This document shows, piece after piece, positions 17,880 to 27,497 of a stretch of DNA of 64,000 nucleotides. Origin of the DNA: Gemmobacter denitrificans (GTDB taxonomy: Bacteria; Pseudomonadota; Alphaproteobacteria; Rhodobacterales; Rhodobacteraceae); contig NZ_JBALHR010000001.1 of assembly GCF_036964905.1 (NCBI RefSeq), forward strand, positions 558,001 through 622,000, in the 5' to 3' direction. Every line of letters starts with the position of its first letter. Position 1 is the stretch's first letter. The notes under the pieces were generated by a model. The model did not search any database and was not told where the DNA came from. It saw only the letters and a program-made list of their open reading frames with translations. The position numbers were made by a program, and so were the translations under genes.

Positions 17880-18541
17880 TGGCCCAGCTTGCCTTTGACC
17901 TGCCAGCCCGCGCTGCCCTGCGGCGCGAGGATTTCTTTGTGTCGCCCGCCAATGCCGCCGCGCTGGCAGTGCTGGAGGCCGGGCACTGGCCGCTGAACAA
18001 GCTGGTGCTGGTTGGCCCCCCCGGATCAGGCAAGACCCATCTGGCGCATATCTGGGCCGCCCGCAGCGGGGCGGCACTGATGCAGGCCGGATCGCTGGGT
18101 CAGGCCGATATCGCGGCGCGGGCCCATACCCCTGTCGCGCTGGAGGATGCGGATTCCGTCGCAGGCGATGCGCGGGCGGAAACGGCCCTGTTTCACCTGC
18201 ACAACCTGCTGGCGGAACGCGGCCTGCCGCTGTTGCTGACGGCCACCACCCCGCCGCGCGATTGGGGGCTGCGGCTGCCCGACCTGCTCAGCCGGATGCA
18301 AGGCACCAGCCTCACGCGGATCGACCCGCCAGATGACGCGCTGCTGTCTGCGGTGCTGGTCAAGCAATTTGCCGACCGGCAGCTTTTGGTGCCGCCCACG
18401 CTGATCGGCTGGCTGCTGGGGCGGATGGATCGCAGCCTTGCCAGCGCGCGCGATCTGGTGGCCCGGCTGGATGCCGCCGCGCTGGCACGCGGGGGGCCGG
18501 TCACCCGCGCCTTGGCTGCCGAGGTGCTGGACAGTCTGTGA
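17879..18541 (+). CDS. hdaA: DnaA regulatory inactivator HdaA
   Basis: The protein has 220 residues of the DnaA-like AAA+ type without the DNA-binding domain. The N-terminal QLAFDL (3-8) is a sliding-clamp binding motif, as in Hda. The P-loop GPPGSGKT is at 46-53. With the clamp it promotes hydrolysis of DnaA-bound ATP after initiation. It sits between the AI-2E transporter and ppk, an arrangement common in Rhodobacterales. Confidence 0.9.
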   Translation: MAQLAFDLPARAALRREDFFVSPANAAALAVLEAGHWPLNKLVLVGPPGSGKTHLAHIWAARSGAALMQAGSLGQADIAARAHTPVALEDADSVAGDARAETALFHLHNLLAERGLPLLLTATTPPRDWGLRLPDLLSRMQGTSLTRIDPPDDALLSAVLVKQFADRQLLVPPTLIGWLLGRMDRSLASARDLVARLDAAALARGGPVTRALAAEVLDSL

Positions 18542-18593
18542 TCGCGGGCCGATACTGGGGCATCGCCGTATCGAACAAACAGAAAAAGACCGC

Positions 18594-20780
18594 ATGACAC
18601 AGGCTGACTTTCTCAAAGCCCCTTTCGCCCCCCCGTCCGACATGCCCAATGTCGGCCCCGCCGACCCGCAACGGTTCTTCAACCGTGAACTGAGTTGGCT
18701 GGCCTTCAACTGGCGCGTGCTGGATGAAGCGGCAAATCCTGCGGTGCCCTTGCTGGAACGACTGCGCTTCCTGTCGATTTCGGCCACCAATCTGGATGAA
18801 TTCTATACGGTGCGGGTGGCAGGCATCCGGGCGCTGGTGCGCAATGGCAGCCCTGCCCCGTCTGAAGATGGCCGCACGCCGCTGGAACAGCTTGAACTGA
18901 TCCATGACGATGCGCGGCGTCTGATGAAGATGCAGCAGATCACCTACAAGAAGCTCAGGCGCGAGATGGAGGCGCAGGGGATCGAAATCCTGACCCGGTC
19001 AAAGCTGACGGCGCGCGACCAGAAACATCTGGAAGACCATTTCCTGCACAAGGTCTTTCCGGTTCTGTCGCCGCTCGCCATCGACCCGGCGCATCCCTTC
19101 CCCTTCATCCCCAATACCGGGTTCTGTCTGGCGCTGGAGCTGGAGCGCGAGGCCGATCACCGCACGCTGAAGGCGCTGCTGCCGATCCCGCAGCAGGTGG
19201 CGCGGTTCATAACCCTGCCCGGCAAGGCCGGCGAACATCGCTGCCTGCCGCTGGAAGACCTGTTGCTTCTGCATCTCGACATGCTGTTCCCGGGCTATGT
19301 GGACCGGGGGCATTGTGCCTTCCGCGTGCTGCGCGACAGCGATCTGGAAGTGGAGGACGAGGCCGAAGATCTGGTGCGCAGCTTTGAAACCGCGCTGAAG
19401 CGGCGGCGGCGCGGCGAGGTGATCCGGCTGAAGATCAGCGCCGGTGCCCCGCCCGGGCTGAAGGCGCTGATCATGGAAGAGCTGCACGTCACACCCGATG
19501 AGGTGGTCGAGGTGCGCGGCCTGCTGGGTGTGGCCGATCTGAAGGAACTGGTGCTGAATTCGCGCCCCGATCTGCTTTGGCCGCCCTTCACCCCGCGCGT
19601 GCCGGAACGGGTGCAGGACCATGATGGCGACATGTTCGCGGCGATCCGCCAGAAGGATATGCTGCTGCATCACCCCTATGAAACCTTCGATCTGGTGATC
19701 CGCTTTCTGGAACAGGCCGCGCGCGATCCCAATGTGGTGGCGATCAAGCAGACACTGTATCGCACCTCATGGGACAGCCCGATCGTTTCGGCCCTGTGCG
19801 AGGCGGCGGAATCGGGCAAATCGGTCACTGCGCTGGTCGAACTGAAGGCCCGCTTCGACGAGGCGGCGAATATCCGGCAGTCGCGGCGGCTGGAACGCGC
19901 GGGGGCGCATGTGGTGTACGGCTTCATGCACCTGAAAACCCACGCGAAAATCAGCACCGTGGTGCGCCGCGAAGGCGACAGCCTGGTGACCTATACCCAT
20001 TATGGCACCGGAAATTACCACCCGATCACCGCGCGCATCTATACGGATCTGTCCTTCTTTACCTGCGACCCCGCGCTTGGCCGCGATGCGACCAAGGTGT
20101 TCAACTATCTGTCGGGCTATGCCCAGCCACAGGGGTTGGAAAACCTGGCCATTGCGCCCATCAGCCTGAAATCGCGGCTGCTCGATCTGATCCGGGCCGA
20201 GGCGGATCATGCCAAGGCCGGGCGTCCGGCGGAAATCTGGATCAAGCTGAACAGCCTGATCGAACCCGAGGTGATCGACGCACTTTATGCCGCAAGCCAA
20301 TGCGGGGTGAAGATCAGCCTCGTGGTGCGGGGGATTTGCGGATTGCGACCGGGAATCAAAGGCTTGTCCGAGAATATTCGCGTGAAATCCGTGGTCGGGC
20401 GGTTTCTGGAACACAGTCGCATCGTCTGTTTCGGCAATGGTCATGGCCTGCCGTCGAAACAGGCGCGGGTCTTCCTGTCTTCGGCCGATTGGATGGGCCG
20501 CAACCTGAACCGGCGGGTGGAAACCCTGATCGAGGCGCATAATCCCACGGTGAAAAACCAGATCATGGGCCAGATCATGGCCGCCAATCTGGCGGATGAG
20601 GCGCAAAGCTGGGTATTGCATGCCGATGGGCATTACAGCCGTGAACTGGCACCTGCCGATGGCAAACTGTTCAATTGTCATCGTTTCTTCATGGAAAACC
20701 CGTCCCTGTCCGGGCGGGGCACGGCAGGCGCCAAGGATGTGCCGCGTCTGGCCCGGCCCCGCGACGAAACGCCCGGCTGA
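18594..20780 (+). CDS. ppk1: Polyphosphate kinase 1
   Basis: The protein has 728 residues, normal for Ppk1. The N-terminal domain signature FFNRELSWLAFN and NLDEF are present, as is the catalytic-histidine region LKTHAKI and the second histidine in FLEHSRI. It reversibly polymerises ATP gamma-phosphate into polyphosphate. The ATG at 18594 was chosen because upstream sequence belongs to hdaA. ppx follows 73 bp downstream. Confidence 0.95.
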   Translation: MTQADFLKAPFAPPSDMPNVGPADPQRFFNRELSWLAFNWRVLDEAANPAVPLLERLRFLSISATNLDEFYTVRVAGIRALVRNGSPAPSEDGRTPLEQLELIHDDARRLMKMQQITYKKLRREMEAQGIEILTRSKLTARDQKHLEDHFLHKVFPVLSPLAIDPAHPFPFIPNTGFCLALELEREADHRTLKALLPIPQQVARFITLPGKAGEHRCLPLEDLLLLHLDMLFPGYVDRGHCAFRVLRDSDLEVEDEAEDLVRSFETALKRRRRGEVIRLKISAGAPPGLKALIMEELHVTPDEVVEVRGLLGVADLKELVLNSRPDLLWPPFTPRVPERVQDHDGDMFAAIRQKDMLLHHPYETFDLVIRFLEQAARDPNVVAIKQTLYRTSWDSPIVSALCEAAESGKSVTALVELKARFDEAANIRQSRRLERAGAHVVYGFMHLKTHAKISTVVRREGDSLVTYTHYGTGNYHPITARIYTDLSFFTCDPALGRDATKVFNYLSGYAQPQGLENLAIAPISLKSRLLDLIRAEADHAKAGRPAEIWIKLNSLIEPEVIDALYAASQCGVKISLVVRGICGLRPGIKGLSENIRVKSVVGRFLEHSRIVCFGNGHGLPSKQARVFLSSADWMGRNLNRRVETLIEAHNPTVKNQIMGQIMAANLADEAQSWVLHADGHYSRELAPADGKLFNCHRFFMENPSLSGRGTAGAKDVPRLARPRDETPG

Positions 20781-20853
20781 CGGGACTGCCAAACCTTGAC
20801 CCTTGCCGCCGCAGCGCGGCATGGTCGCCGCGAGATATCAGGAAGAAGACCCA

Positions 20854-22404
20854 ATGGCCGAATCCAGCCTTTCCGACACCCATGCCGATGAAGGCGGTCT
20901 GTTTGGCCGTCCCCTGTTCGAAGACCCTTCCGCCCGTGCGCTCAGCAGGGTGGGGGTGGTGGATGTCGGGTCGAACTCGGTCCGCATGGTGGTGTTTGAT
21001 GGCGCGGCCCGCAGCCCTGCTTATTTCTACAATGAAAAGGTGATGGCCGGTCTGGGCAAGGGGCTGGCCGAAACGGGCCGGCTGAACCCTGAAGGCGCGA
21101 AGCGCGCGCTGATGGCGTTGAAGCGCTTTGCCCTGCTGGCCGAAGGGATGAAGATTTTCCCCTTCACCGTCGTGGCCACTGCCGCCGTGCGCGAAGCCGA
21201 AGATGGCCCGGCCTTCCGCGAACAGGTGCTGCGCGAAACCGGGCTGCATTTGCATGTGATCGATGGCGACGAAGAGGCCCGGCTGTCTGCGCAAGGCGTG
21301 CTGCTGGGCTGGCCCGATGCCAAGGGCGTAGTCTGCGATATCGGCGGCAATTCGATGGAACTGGCCCGGATCGGCGATGGCAAGGTCGGTCGCCGCGCCA
21401 CCTCGCCGCTGGGTCCGTTCCGGCTGCAGCAGGTGGAAGGTGGGCCGAAAAAGCGGCGCGACCATATCCGCCGCATCCTGCGCAACCTGCAAGGCATGCT
21501 CGACAGCAGCGGCGAGCGCATCTATCTGGTCGGCGGCAGCTGGCGGGTCATCGCGCGGCTGGACATGGAACGGCGCAACTATCCGCTGACCGTGCTGCAC
21601 GAATATCGCATGACCCCGAAATCGGTGATGGATACGCTGGATTGGCTGGCCGCATCCGACCTCACGCTGCTGCGTGCCCGCACGGGCACTTCGGCGGAAC
21701 GGATGGAACTGGTGCCGCTGGCCTGCGAAGTGCTGCGCGAAGTGGTGGACATCTTCAAACCCTCGGAAATCGACGTATCCTCTTATGGCATCCGTGAAGG
21801 GATGCTGTTCGAACAGATGCCCGAAAAACTGCGCGCCCGCGATCCGCTGATCGAGGCCGCCCGCATGGCCGAAGCGACACAGGCCCGCATCCCCGGTTTT
21901 GGCAAGAAGCTGTACAATTTCATCCAGCCGCTGTTCAAATCGGCCCCGCCCGAACGTCAGCGCCTGATCAAGGCGGCCTGCCTGCTGCACGATACCTCGT
22001 GGCGGGCCCATCCCGATTACCGTGCCGAAGCCTGTTTCGACAATGCGACCCGCGCCAATCTGGGCGGGCTGGATCATCCGGGCCGTGTTTTCCTGGGGCT
22101 TGCGCTGCTGCACCGCTACAAGAACAGCCGCAGCGGCAGCCGGATGGAGCCGATTTTCCGCCTGTTGACGGAAGACGAAATTCAAGAGGCCGAAGTGCTG
22201 GGCAAGGCCATGCGCTTTGGCGCGATGTTTTCGATCGATCACCCGGAAGAGGCCGGAGTTCTGCATTGGCAGCCCAAGAAACGGGTGCTGGAGCTGCAAT
22301 TGACCGAACGCGGCATCGGCCTGATGGGCGAAGTGGCGCAGGCCCGCTTCAATGCGCTGGTGCTGGCCATGCGGGCCACCCCGGCCATCACCATGGCGCG
22401 CTAG
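20854..22404 (+). CDS. ppx: Exopolyphosphatase / Ppx-GppA phosphatase
   Basis: The protein has 516 residues. The actin-like ASKHA phosphate loops are VVDVGSNSVRM near 34-44 and VCDIGGNSMEL near 160-170. The C-terminal part resembles the HD-like domain of long Ppx proteins. It cleaves terminal phosphate from polyphosphate and possibly pppGpp. The ATG at 20854 has a strong GGAAGAAG ribosome site. Pairing with ppk1 indicates a polyphosphate synthesis/turnover operon. Confidence 0.92.
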   Translation: MAESSLSDTHADEGGLFGRPLFEDPSARALSRVGVVDVGSNSVRMVVFDGAARSPAYFYNEKVMAGLGKGLAETGRLNPEGAKRALMALKRFALLAEGMKIFPFTVVATAAVREAEDGPAFREQVLRETGLHLHVIDGDEEARLSAQGVLLGWPDAKGVVCDIGGNSMELARIGDGKVGRRATSPLGPFRLQQVEGGPKKRRDHIRRILRNLQGMLDSSGERIYLVGGSWRVIARLDMERRNYPLTVLHEYRMTPKSVMDTLDWLAASDLTLLRARTGTSAERMELVPLACEVLREVVDIFKPSEIDVSSYGIREGMLFEQMPEKLRARDPLIEAARMAEATQARIPGFGKKLYNFIQPLFKSAPPERQRLIKAACLLHDTSWRAHPDYRAEACFDNATRANLGGLDHPGRVFLGLALLHRYKNSRSGSRMEPIFRLLTEDEIQEAEVLGKAMRFGAMFSIDHPEEAGVLHWQPKKRVLELQLTERGIGLMGEVAQARFNALVLAMRATPAITMAR

Positions 22405-22419
22405 GTCCGGGGCGCGGTG

Positions 22420-23031
22420 ATGCTGGTGTTCGACCATCTGGCGCTGGCGGCGGAAAGCCTGGCCGAAGGCGTGGCCCATGTCGAAGCGGCGCTTGGCGTG
22501 TCGCTGGCGGGGGGCGGTGACCATGCGGTGATGGGCACCCATAACCGGTTGCTGGGACTGGGCGATCTGTATTTCGAGGTGATCGCGATCAACCCCGCCG
22601 CCCCTGCTCCGGCCCATCCGCGCTGGTTCGATCTGGATCGGTTTTCAGGCCGCCCACGCCTGACCAACTGGATCTGCCGCTGCGCCGATCTGGAGGCCGA
22701 AATCACGCCAAGCCCTGCGGGCATTGGCCAGCCGCTCGCCTTTGCGCGCGGCGATTTCCGTTGGCGCATGGCCGTGCCGGACAACGGGGTTCTGCCTTTT
22801 GACAACGCCTTTCCCGCGCTGATCGAATGGCAGGGCGCTGCGCACCCGGCACAGCACCTGCCCGAATGCGGCGTTCGGCTTTCGGTGCTGGAAATCGCCC
22901 ATCCCGAGGCCGCAGCCCTGCGCATGGCGCTGCAGGGACGGCTGAGCGATCCGCGCGTGGTGGTGACCGAGGGAGCGCCAGCCTTTCAGGCCCGGTTCGA
23001 AACCCCGGGCGGGATGCGCTGGTTGATCTGA
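22420..23031 (+). CDS. VOC / glyoxalase-like domain protein
   Basis: The protein has 203 residues starting MLVFDHLALAAESL, the first strand of a vicinal-oxygen-chelate fold as in the Glyoxalase_3-like family. GTHNRLLGLG and YFEVIAIN further match it. The substrate is unknown. It starts 15 bp after ppx and is probably co-transcribed. A GTG one codon upstream is an alternative start. Confidence 0.8.
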   Translation: MLVFDHLALAAESLAEGVAHVEAALGVSLAGGGDHAVMGTHNRLLGLGDLYFEVIAINPAAPAPAHPRWFDLDRFSGRPRLTNWICRCADLEAEITPSPAGIGQPLAFARGDFRWRMAVPDNGVLPFDNAFPALIEWQGAAHPAQHLPECGVRLSVLEIAHPEAAALRMALQGRLSDPRVVVTEGAPAFQARFETPGGMRWLI

Positions 23032-23111
23032 ACCTGCTCTGCCAGCGTATTCCCTCCATCTGCAAGAAATCTTGACCTGACAACTTGGTTTTTGGCGATT
23101 ATCCTGTGCCC

Positions 23112-23807
23112 ATGTCGATCTGGACCCGCATCTTCGAGGCGATCACGGCGCTTGTGCAGGGCGAAAGCCTTGCCACGGTGTTTGATCGCCTGCGCAATCC
23201 CCCCGAATCCTGCCCGGAACGCACGGTGGCCTTTACCATTGCGGTGATCGCGCTTGGCGCGAAGATGGCCAAGGCCGATGGCGAGGTGACGCGCAACGAA
23301 GTGTCGGCCTTCCGTCAGGTCTTTCATGTGCCGCCCGAGGAAGAGGCCCATGCCGCCCGCGTCTTCAATCTGGCGCGGCAGGATGTGGCGGGCTTCGATG
23401 CCTATGCCCGCAAGATCCGCGCCATGTTTCAGGGTGACGCGGCAGTGTTGCAGGATCTGCTGGAAGGGCTGTTCCATATATCGGTGGCCGACGGGCATTA
23501 TCACCCGCGTGAAGATGCCTTCCTGACCGAAGTGGCCGAAATATTCGGGATTTCCGATGCCTGTTTCCGTGCCATTCGCGCCCGCCATGTGCCCGATGCG
23601 CCGAAAAGCCCACATGATGTGCTGGGCATCCGGCCCGATGCGACGGTGGAAGAGGCCCGCAGTGCCTGGAAGGCGCTTGTGCGCGAAAACCACCCTGACC
23701 GGCTGGTTGCGCGCGGCGTTCCGCCCGAGGCCGTGGAACTGGCGCAGGATCGTCTGGTCGCCGTCAACGCCGCCTGGGAGGAAATCGCCGCCCGTGAGGC
23801 GGCATGA
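23112..23807 (+). CDS. DjlA-like protein: TerB-type domain plus C-terminal J domain
   Basis: The protein has 231 residues. The middle is a TerB/DjlA-type helical domain with KMAKADGEVTRNE near 52-64 and SVADGHYHPREDAFL near 125-139. The C-terminal ~65 residues form a J domain with the HPD motif in ENHPDRL. It should act as a DnaK co-chaperone. No membrane helix is visible at the N-terminus, unlike E. coli DjlA. Its stop overlaps the next start as ATGA. Confidence 0.88.
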   Translation: MSIWTRIFEAITALVQGESLATVFDRLRNPPESCPERTVAFTIAVIALGAKMAKADGEVTRNEVSAFRQVFHVPPEEEAHAARVFNLARQDVAGFDAYARKIRAMFQGDAAVLQDLLEGLFHISVADGHYHPREDAFLTEVAEIFGISDACFRAIRARHVPDAPKSPHDVLGIRPDATVEEARSAWKALVRENHPDRLVARGVPPEAVELAQDRLVAVNAAWEEIAAREAA

Positions 23808-24823
23808 CCGTGCGCCCGCTGCGCATTGCCTGCTGGAATGTCGAATGGTTCAACGCCCTGTTCGATGATACCGGGCAACCGCTGGAAGATGGCGAACCGG
23901 CACAGCGCCATGGCGTGACCCGCGCCCAACAGCTTGATGCGATTGCCATTGTGATGCTGGCGCTGGATGCAGACGGGATCATGGTGATCGAGGCCCCCGA
24001 TACCAACGGGCATCGCCATTCGGTCACCGCGCTGGAACGCTTTGCCGCGCGACATGGGCTGCGCACCCGCCGCGCGGTGACCGGGTTCCGGTCGGAAACC
24101 GAACAGGAAATCAGCTTTCTGTTTGATCCGGACCGGCTGACCGCCCGGCACGATCCGCAGGGGCAGCCGCAATTTGATGGCACATGGCGGCATGATCTGA
24201 ACGGCGACGGCATCCCGGAACCCATCCGTCCGTCAAAACCGCCGCTGGAGCTTGCGCTGCAGACGCGCGGACAAACCCTGCGGCTGATCGGCGTGCATGT
24301 GAAATCCAAGGCCCCGCATGGCGCGCGCACTGCGGCAGAGGCCACGCGGATCGCCATTGAAAACCGCCGCAAGCAACTGGCCGAATGTCTGTGGCTGCGC
24401 GAAAGGGTCGATCTGCACCTGACCAGGGGCGATGATCTGATTGTGCTGGGCGATTTCAACGATGGCCCTGGCCTTGATGAATACGAGGCCCTGTTCGGCC
24501 ATTCCGGCATCGAGGTGGTGATGGGGCTGGGCTGCGGTGCGGCCTGCCCACCCGATCGCGCCCTGTTCGACCCCCATGCCGAAATGGCGCTGAAAAGCCG
24601 GTTGCAGCCCACCACCGCGCGGTTTTGGAACCCCGAAGGGCAACGCTACTTCGAGGCATTGCTGGATTTCATCATGGTATCGCCCGGGCTGCGCGCACGC
24701 GCCCCATACTGGCGCATCTGGCATCCGCTGAACGATCCGAAATGCTGGGCCATACCCGAATTGCGCGATGCCTTGTTGACCGCCTCGGATCATTTTCCGG
24801 TGACATTGGATTTGCCTCTTTGA
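23804..24823 (+). CDS. Endonuclease/exonuclease/phosphatase-fold protein
   Basis: The protein has 339 residues. EEP-superfamily catalytic motifs are visible: ACWNVEWFN near 7-15, the metal-binding VLGDFNDGPG near 215-224, and C-terminal SDHFPVTLDL. Members include DNase I-like nucleases and phosphodiesterases, and the substrate cannot be told. It is coupled by ATGA overlap to the DjlA-like gene. Confidence 0.85.
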   Translation: MTVRPLRIACWNVEWFNALFDDTGQPLEDGEPAQRHGVTRAQQLDAIAIVMLALDADGIMVIEAPDTNGHRHSVTALERFAARHGLRTRRAVTGFRSETEQEISFLFDPDRLTARHDPQGQPQFDGTWRHDLNGDGIPEPIRPSKPPLELALQTRGQTLRLIGVHVKSKAPHGARTAAEATRIAIENRRKQLAECLWLRERVDLHLTRGDDLIVLGDFNDGPGLDEYEALFGHSGIEVVMGLGCGAACPPDRALFDPHAEMALKSRLQPTTARFWNPEGQRYFEALLDFIMVSPGLRARAPYWRIWHPLNDPKCWAIPELRDALLTASDHFPVTLDLPL

Positions 24824-24853
24824 ACCGCGCGCAGCCTTGCCTATCTTGGGGGC

Positions 24854-25192
24854 ATGATACGTTGGTGTGCTCCTTTACTTCTTGTCATCACGCTCGGCCC
24901 TGCCGCAGCGCAGGAAACGTCTGAACCTGCGCCACAAGAGGAAGAAGGCTTCAGCCTGATGCAGCGCGGGGCAGAGCTTTTGTTGCGCGGCTTGATGGAA
25001 GACGTTGAACCGCATCTGCGCGAGATGGAACAGGGCCTGAAAGAGATGGAGCCCGCCTTGCGCGAAATGCTGGCGCTGATCGACGACCTGCGCAATTACG
25101 AGATGCCGGAAAAGCTGCCCAATGGCGATATCATCATGCGCCGCAAACCGGACCTGCCGGCCCCGCCGAAATCTGGCGAAATAGACCTCTGA
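24854..25192 (+). CDS. Small exported protein, helical, unknown
   Basis: The protein has 112 residues with a clear signal peptide (MIRWCAPLLLVITLGPAAAQ, cleavage after AAA-Q). The mature part has a heptad-like helix rich in Glu/Met/Leu (VEPHLREMEQGLKEMEPAL). It ends with a polar Pro-rich tail. Similar small proteins are found in Rhodobacteraceae, sometimes labelled ATPases without any ATP-binding motif; none is present here. It is the last gene of the rightward group. Confidence 0.75.
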   Translation: MIRWCAPLLLVITLGPAAAQETSEPAPQEEEGFSLMQRGAELLLRGLMEDVEPHLREMEQGLKEMEPALREMLALIDDLRNYEMPEKLPNGDIIMRRKPDLPAPPKSGEIDL

Positions 25193-25201
25193 CATGCGGC
25201 A

Positions 25202-25219
25202 TCGGCCCCTGAGGGCCGA
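25202..25219 (+). terminator. Hairpin after the small exported protein
   Basis: TCGGCCC-CTGA-GGGCCGA forms a perfect 7-bp stem with a tetraloop, 10 bp past the stop. Confidence 0.6.
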
Positions 25220-25230
25220 CACCTTCCGGT

Positions 25231-25252
25231 AAGGGGGCCAGATGGCCCCCTT
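25231..25252. terminator. Bidirectional hairpin between convergent genes
   Basis: AAGGGGGCCA and TGGCCCCCTT form a perfect 10-bp stem with a 2-nt loop. It sits 8 bp from the mcm stop and serves the leftward mutase gene and possibly the rightward gene too. Confidence 0.75.
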
Positions 25253-25259
25253 ACCTGTG

Positions 25260-27389
25260 TCAGCCCCGCGCCTCGCGGATCAGTTTCAGGATATCGCGCG
25301 CCGCATTCGGGATATTGGTGCCGGGGCCAAAGATCGCCTTCACCCCGTTGCGATAGAGGAAGTCGTAATCCTGCTGCGGGATCACCCCGCCACAGATCAC
25401 CAGAATATCCCCGGCCCCGGCAGCCTGCAGCGCCTGAACCAGCTTGGGCGCCAGGGTCTTGTGCCCCGCCGCCTGGCTGGAAATGCCGATCACATGCACA
25501 TCATTGTCGATGGCATCCTGCGCGGCTTCCTCCGGCGTCTGGAACAGCGGCCCCACATCCACGTCAAAGCCGATATCGGCAAAGGCGGTGGCGATCACCT
25601 TGGCGCCACGGTCGTGCCCGTCCTGCCCCATCTTCACCACCAGCATGCGCGGGCGGCGGCCCTCGGCCTCGGCAAAGGCCTCCACATCCTGCTGGATCTG
25701 CGCAAAGCCGTCATCGCCCTCATAGGCGGCGCCGTAAACCCCAGCCAATGTCTTCACCTCCGCCCGGTGACGCCCGAAAACCTTCTCCATCGCGTCGCTG
25801 ATCTCGCCCACCGAGGCCCGCGCGCGTGAGGCCTCCACGGCGGCCTCCAGCAGATTACCACCCTCGGCCGCGCGGCGCGTGACTTCGGCCAAGGCCGCCT
25901 GACAGGCCGCCTCATCGCGGGTGGCGCGCATGGTGTTCAGCCGGGCGATCTGGCTTTCGCGCACCGCCACATTGTCGATATCCAGAATGTCGATCGGGTC
26001 TTCCTTGGCGAGGCGGTATTTGTTCACCCCGACAATCACCTCCTCGCCCCGGTCGATCATCGCCTGCCGCCGCGCCGCCGATTCCTCGATGCGCAGCTTC
26101 GGCATGCCCGAGGCCACGGCCTTGGTCATGCCGCCCATGGCCTCGACCTCCTCGATCAGCGCCCAGGCCTTTTCGGCCAGTTCCGCCGTCAGGCTTTCCA
26201 CGTAGTAAGACCCCGCCAGCGGATCGACCACCTTGGTCACCCCGGTTTCCTCTTGCAGGATCAACTGGGTGTTGCGCGCGATCCGGGCCGAGAATTCGGT
26301 GGGGAGCGCAATCGCCTCGTCCAGCGCATTGGTATGCAGCGATTGCGTGCCGCCAAGCGCCGCCGCCATCGCCTCATAGGCGGTGCGCACCACGTTGTTA
26401 TAGGGGTCTTGCTCTTGCAAGGACACGCCCGAGGTCTGGCAATGGGTGCGCAGCATCAGGCTGCCGGGCTTCTTCGGGGCAAACTCGCTCATGATGCGGT
26501 GCCACAGCAGACGTGCCGCCCGCAGCTTCGCCGCCTCCATGAAGAAATTCATCCCGATGGCAAAGAAGAACGACAAGCGCCCGGCAAACTCATCCACATT
26601 CATGCCGCGGGCAATCGCCGCGCGCACATATTCGCGCCCATCGGCCAGCGTATAGGCCAGCTCCTGCACCAGATTGGCTCCCGCCTCTTGCATGTGATAG
26701 CCGGAGATCGAGATGGAGTTGAACTTGGGCATCTCCTTGGCGGTATACTCGATGATATCCGCGATGATCCGCATCGAGGGTTCGGGCGGATAGACATAGG
26801 TGTTACGCACCATGAACTCTTTCAGAATGTCATTCTGAATGGTGCCCGACAGCTCGGCGCGCGGCACGCCCTGTTCTTCGCCGGTGACGATGAAGTTGGC
26901 CAGAATCGGGATCACCGCACCATTCATCGTCATGGAAACGCTGATCTTTTCCAGCGGGATACCATCGAACAGGATCTTCATGTCCTCGACCGAGTCGATG
27001 GCCACGCCCGCCTTGCCCACATCGCCCACCACGCGCGGATGGTCGCTGTCATAGCCGCGATGCGTCGCCAGATCGAAGGCCACCGAAACCCCCTGCTGCC
27101 CGGCGGCCAGCGCCTTGCGGTAAAAGGCGTTCGAGGCCTCGGCAGTGGAAAACCCCGCATATTGCCGGATCGTCCAGGGGCGCCCCGCATACATCGTGGC
27201 ACGCACGCCGCGGGTGAAGGGGCCAATGCCCGGCAGGCTGCCCATATGGGGCAGGTTTGCCGTGTCTTCTGCGGTGTAAAGCGGCTTGACCGGAATGCCT
27301 TCCAGCGTGTTCCAGATCAGGCTGTCGGGGCTTTTGCCCTTCAGCTCTTTTTCGGCAAGCTTGCGCCAGGTTTCAATGGGGTCGGTCAT
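25260..27389 (-). CDS. mcm: Methylmalonyl-CoA mutase (single-polypeptide form)
   Basis: The protein has 709 residues. The N-terminal TIM-barrel domain has RQYAGFSTAE (substrate-binding region). The C-terminal B12 domain carries DGHDRG with the cobalt-coordinating His592, followed by GxS...GG motifs (GISSQAAGHK, CGGVIP). It converts (R)-methylmalonyl-CoA to succinyl-CoA, the last step of propionyl-CoA assimilation. It lies downstream of pccA and the Y-family polymerase on the same strand. A meaB-type chaperone gene is not visible. Confidence 0.95.
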   Translation of the reverse strand: MTDPIETWRKLAEKELKGKSPDSLIWNTLEGIPVKPLYTAEDTANLPHMGSLPGIGPFTRGVRATMYAGRPWTIRQYAGFSTAEASNAFYRKALAAGQQGVSVAFDLATHRGYDSDHPRVVGDVGKAGVAIDSVEDMKILFDGIPLEKISVSMTMNGAVIPILANFIVTGEEQGVPRAELSGTIQNDILKEFMVRNTYVYPPEPSMRIIADIIEYTAKEMPKFNSISISGYHMQEAGANLVQELAYTLADGREYVRAAIARGMNVDEFAGRLSFFFAIGMNFFMEAAKLRAARLLWHRIMSEFAPKKPGSLMLRTHCQTSGVSLQEQDPYNNVVRTAYEAMAAALGGTQSLHTNALDEAIALPTEFSARIARNTQLILQEETGVTKVVDPLAGSYYVESLTAELAEKAWALIEEVEAMGGMTKAVASGMPKLRIEESAARRQAMIDRGEEVIVGVNKYRLAKEDPIDILDIDNVAVRESQIARLNTMRATRDEAACQAALAEVTRRAAEGGNLLEAAVEASRARASVGEISDAMEKVFGRHRAEVKTLAGVYGAAYEGDDGFAQIQQDVEAFAEAEGRRPRMLVVKMGQDGHDRGAKVIATAFADIGFDVDVGPLFQTPEEAAQDAIDNDVHVIGISSQAAGHKTLAPKLVQALQAAGAGDILVICGGVIPQQDYDFLYRNGVKAIFGPGTNIPNAARDILKLIREARG

Positions 27390-27497
27390 GGCTCTCGTCC
27401 TTCGTCAGGTCTGGCAGGGAGGGGGCCGGGTGGGCATCCGGCAGCGAAAGGGGGCGCGCATCCGGCGCGCGGCAAAATGGCCCGTCCATCAGGCCGG

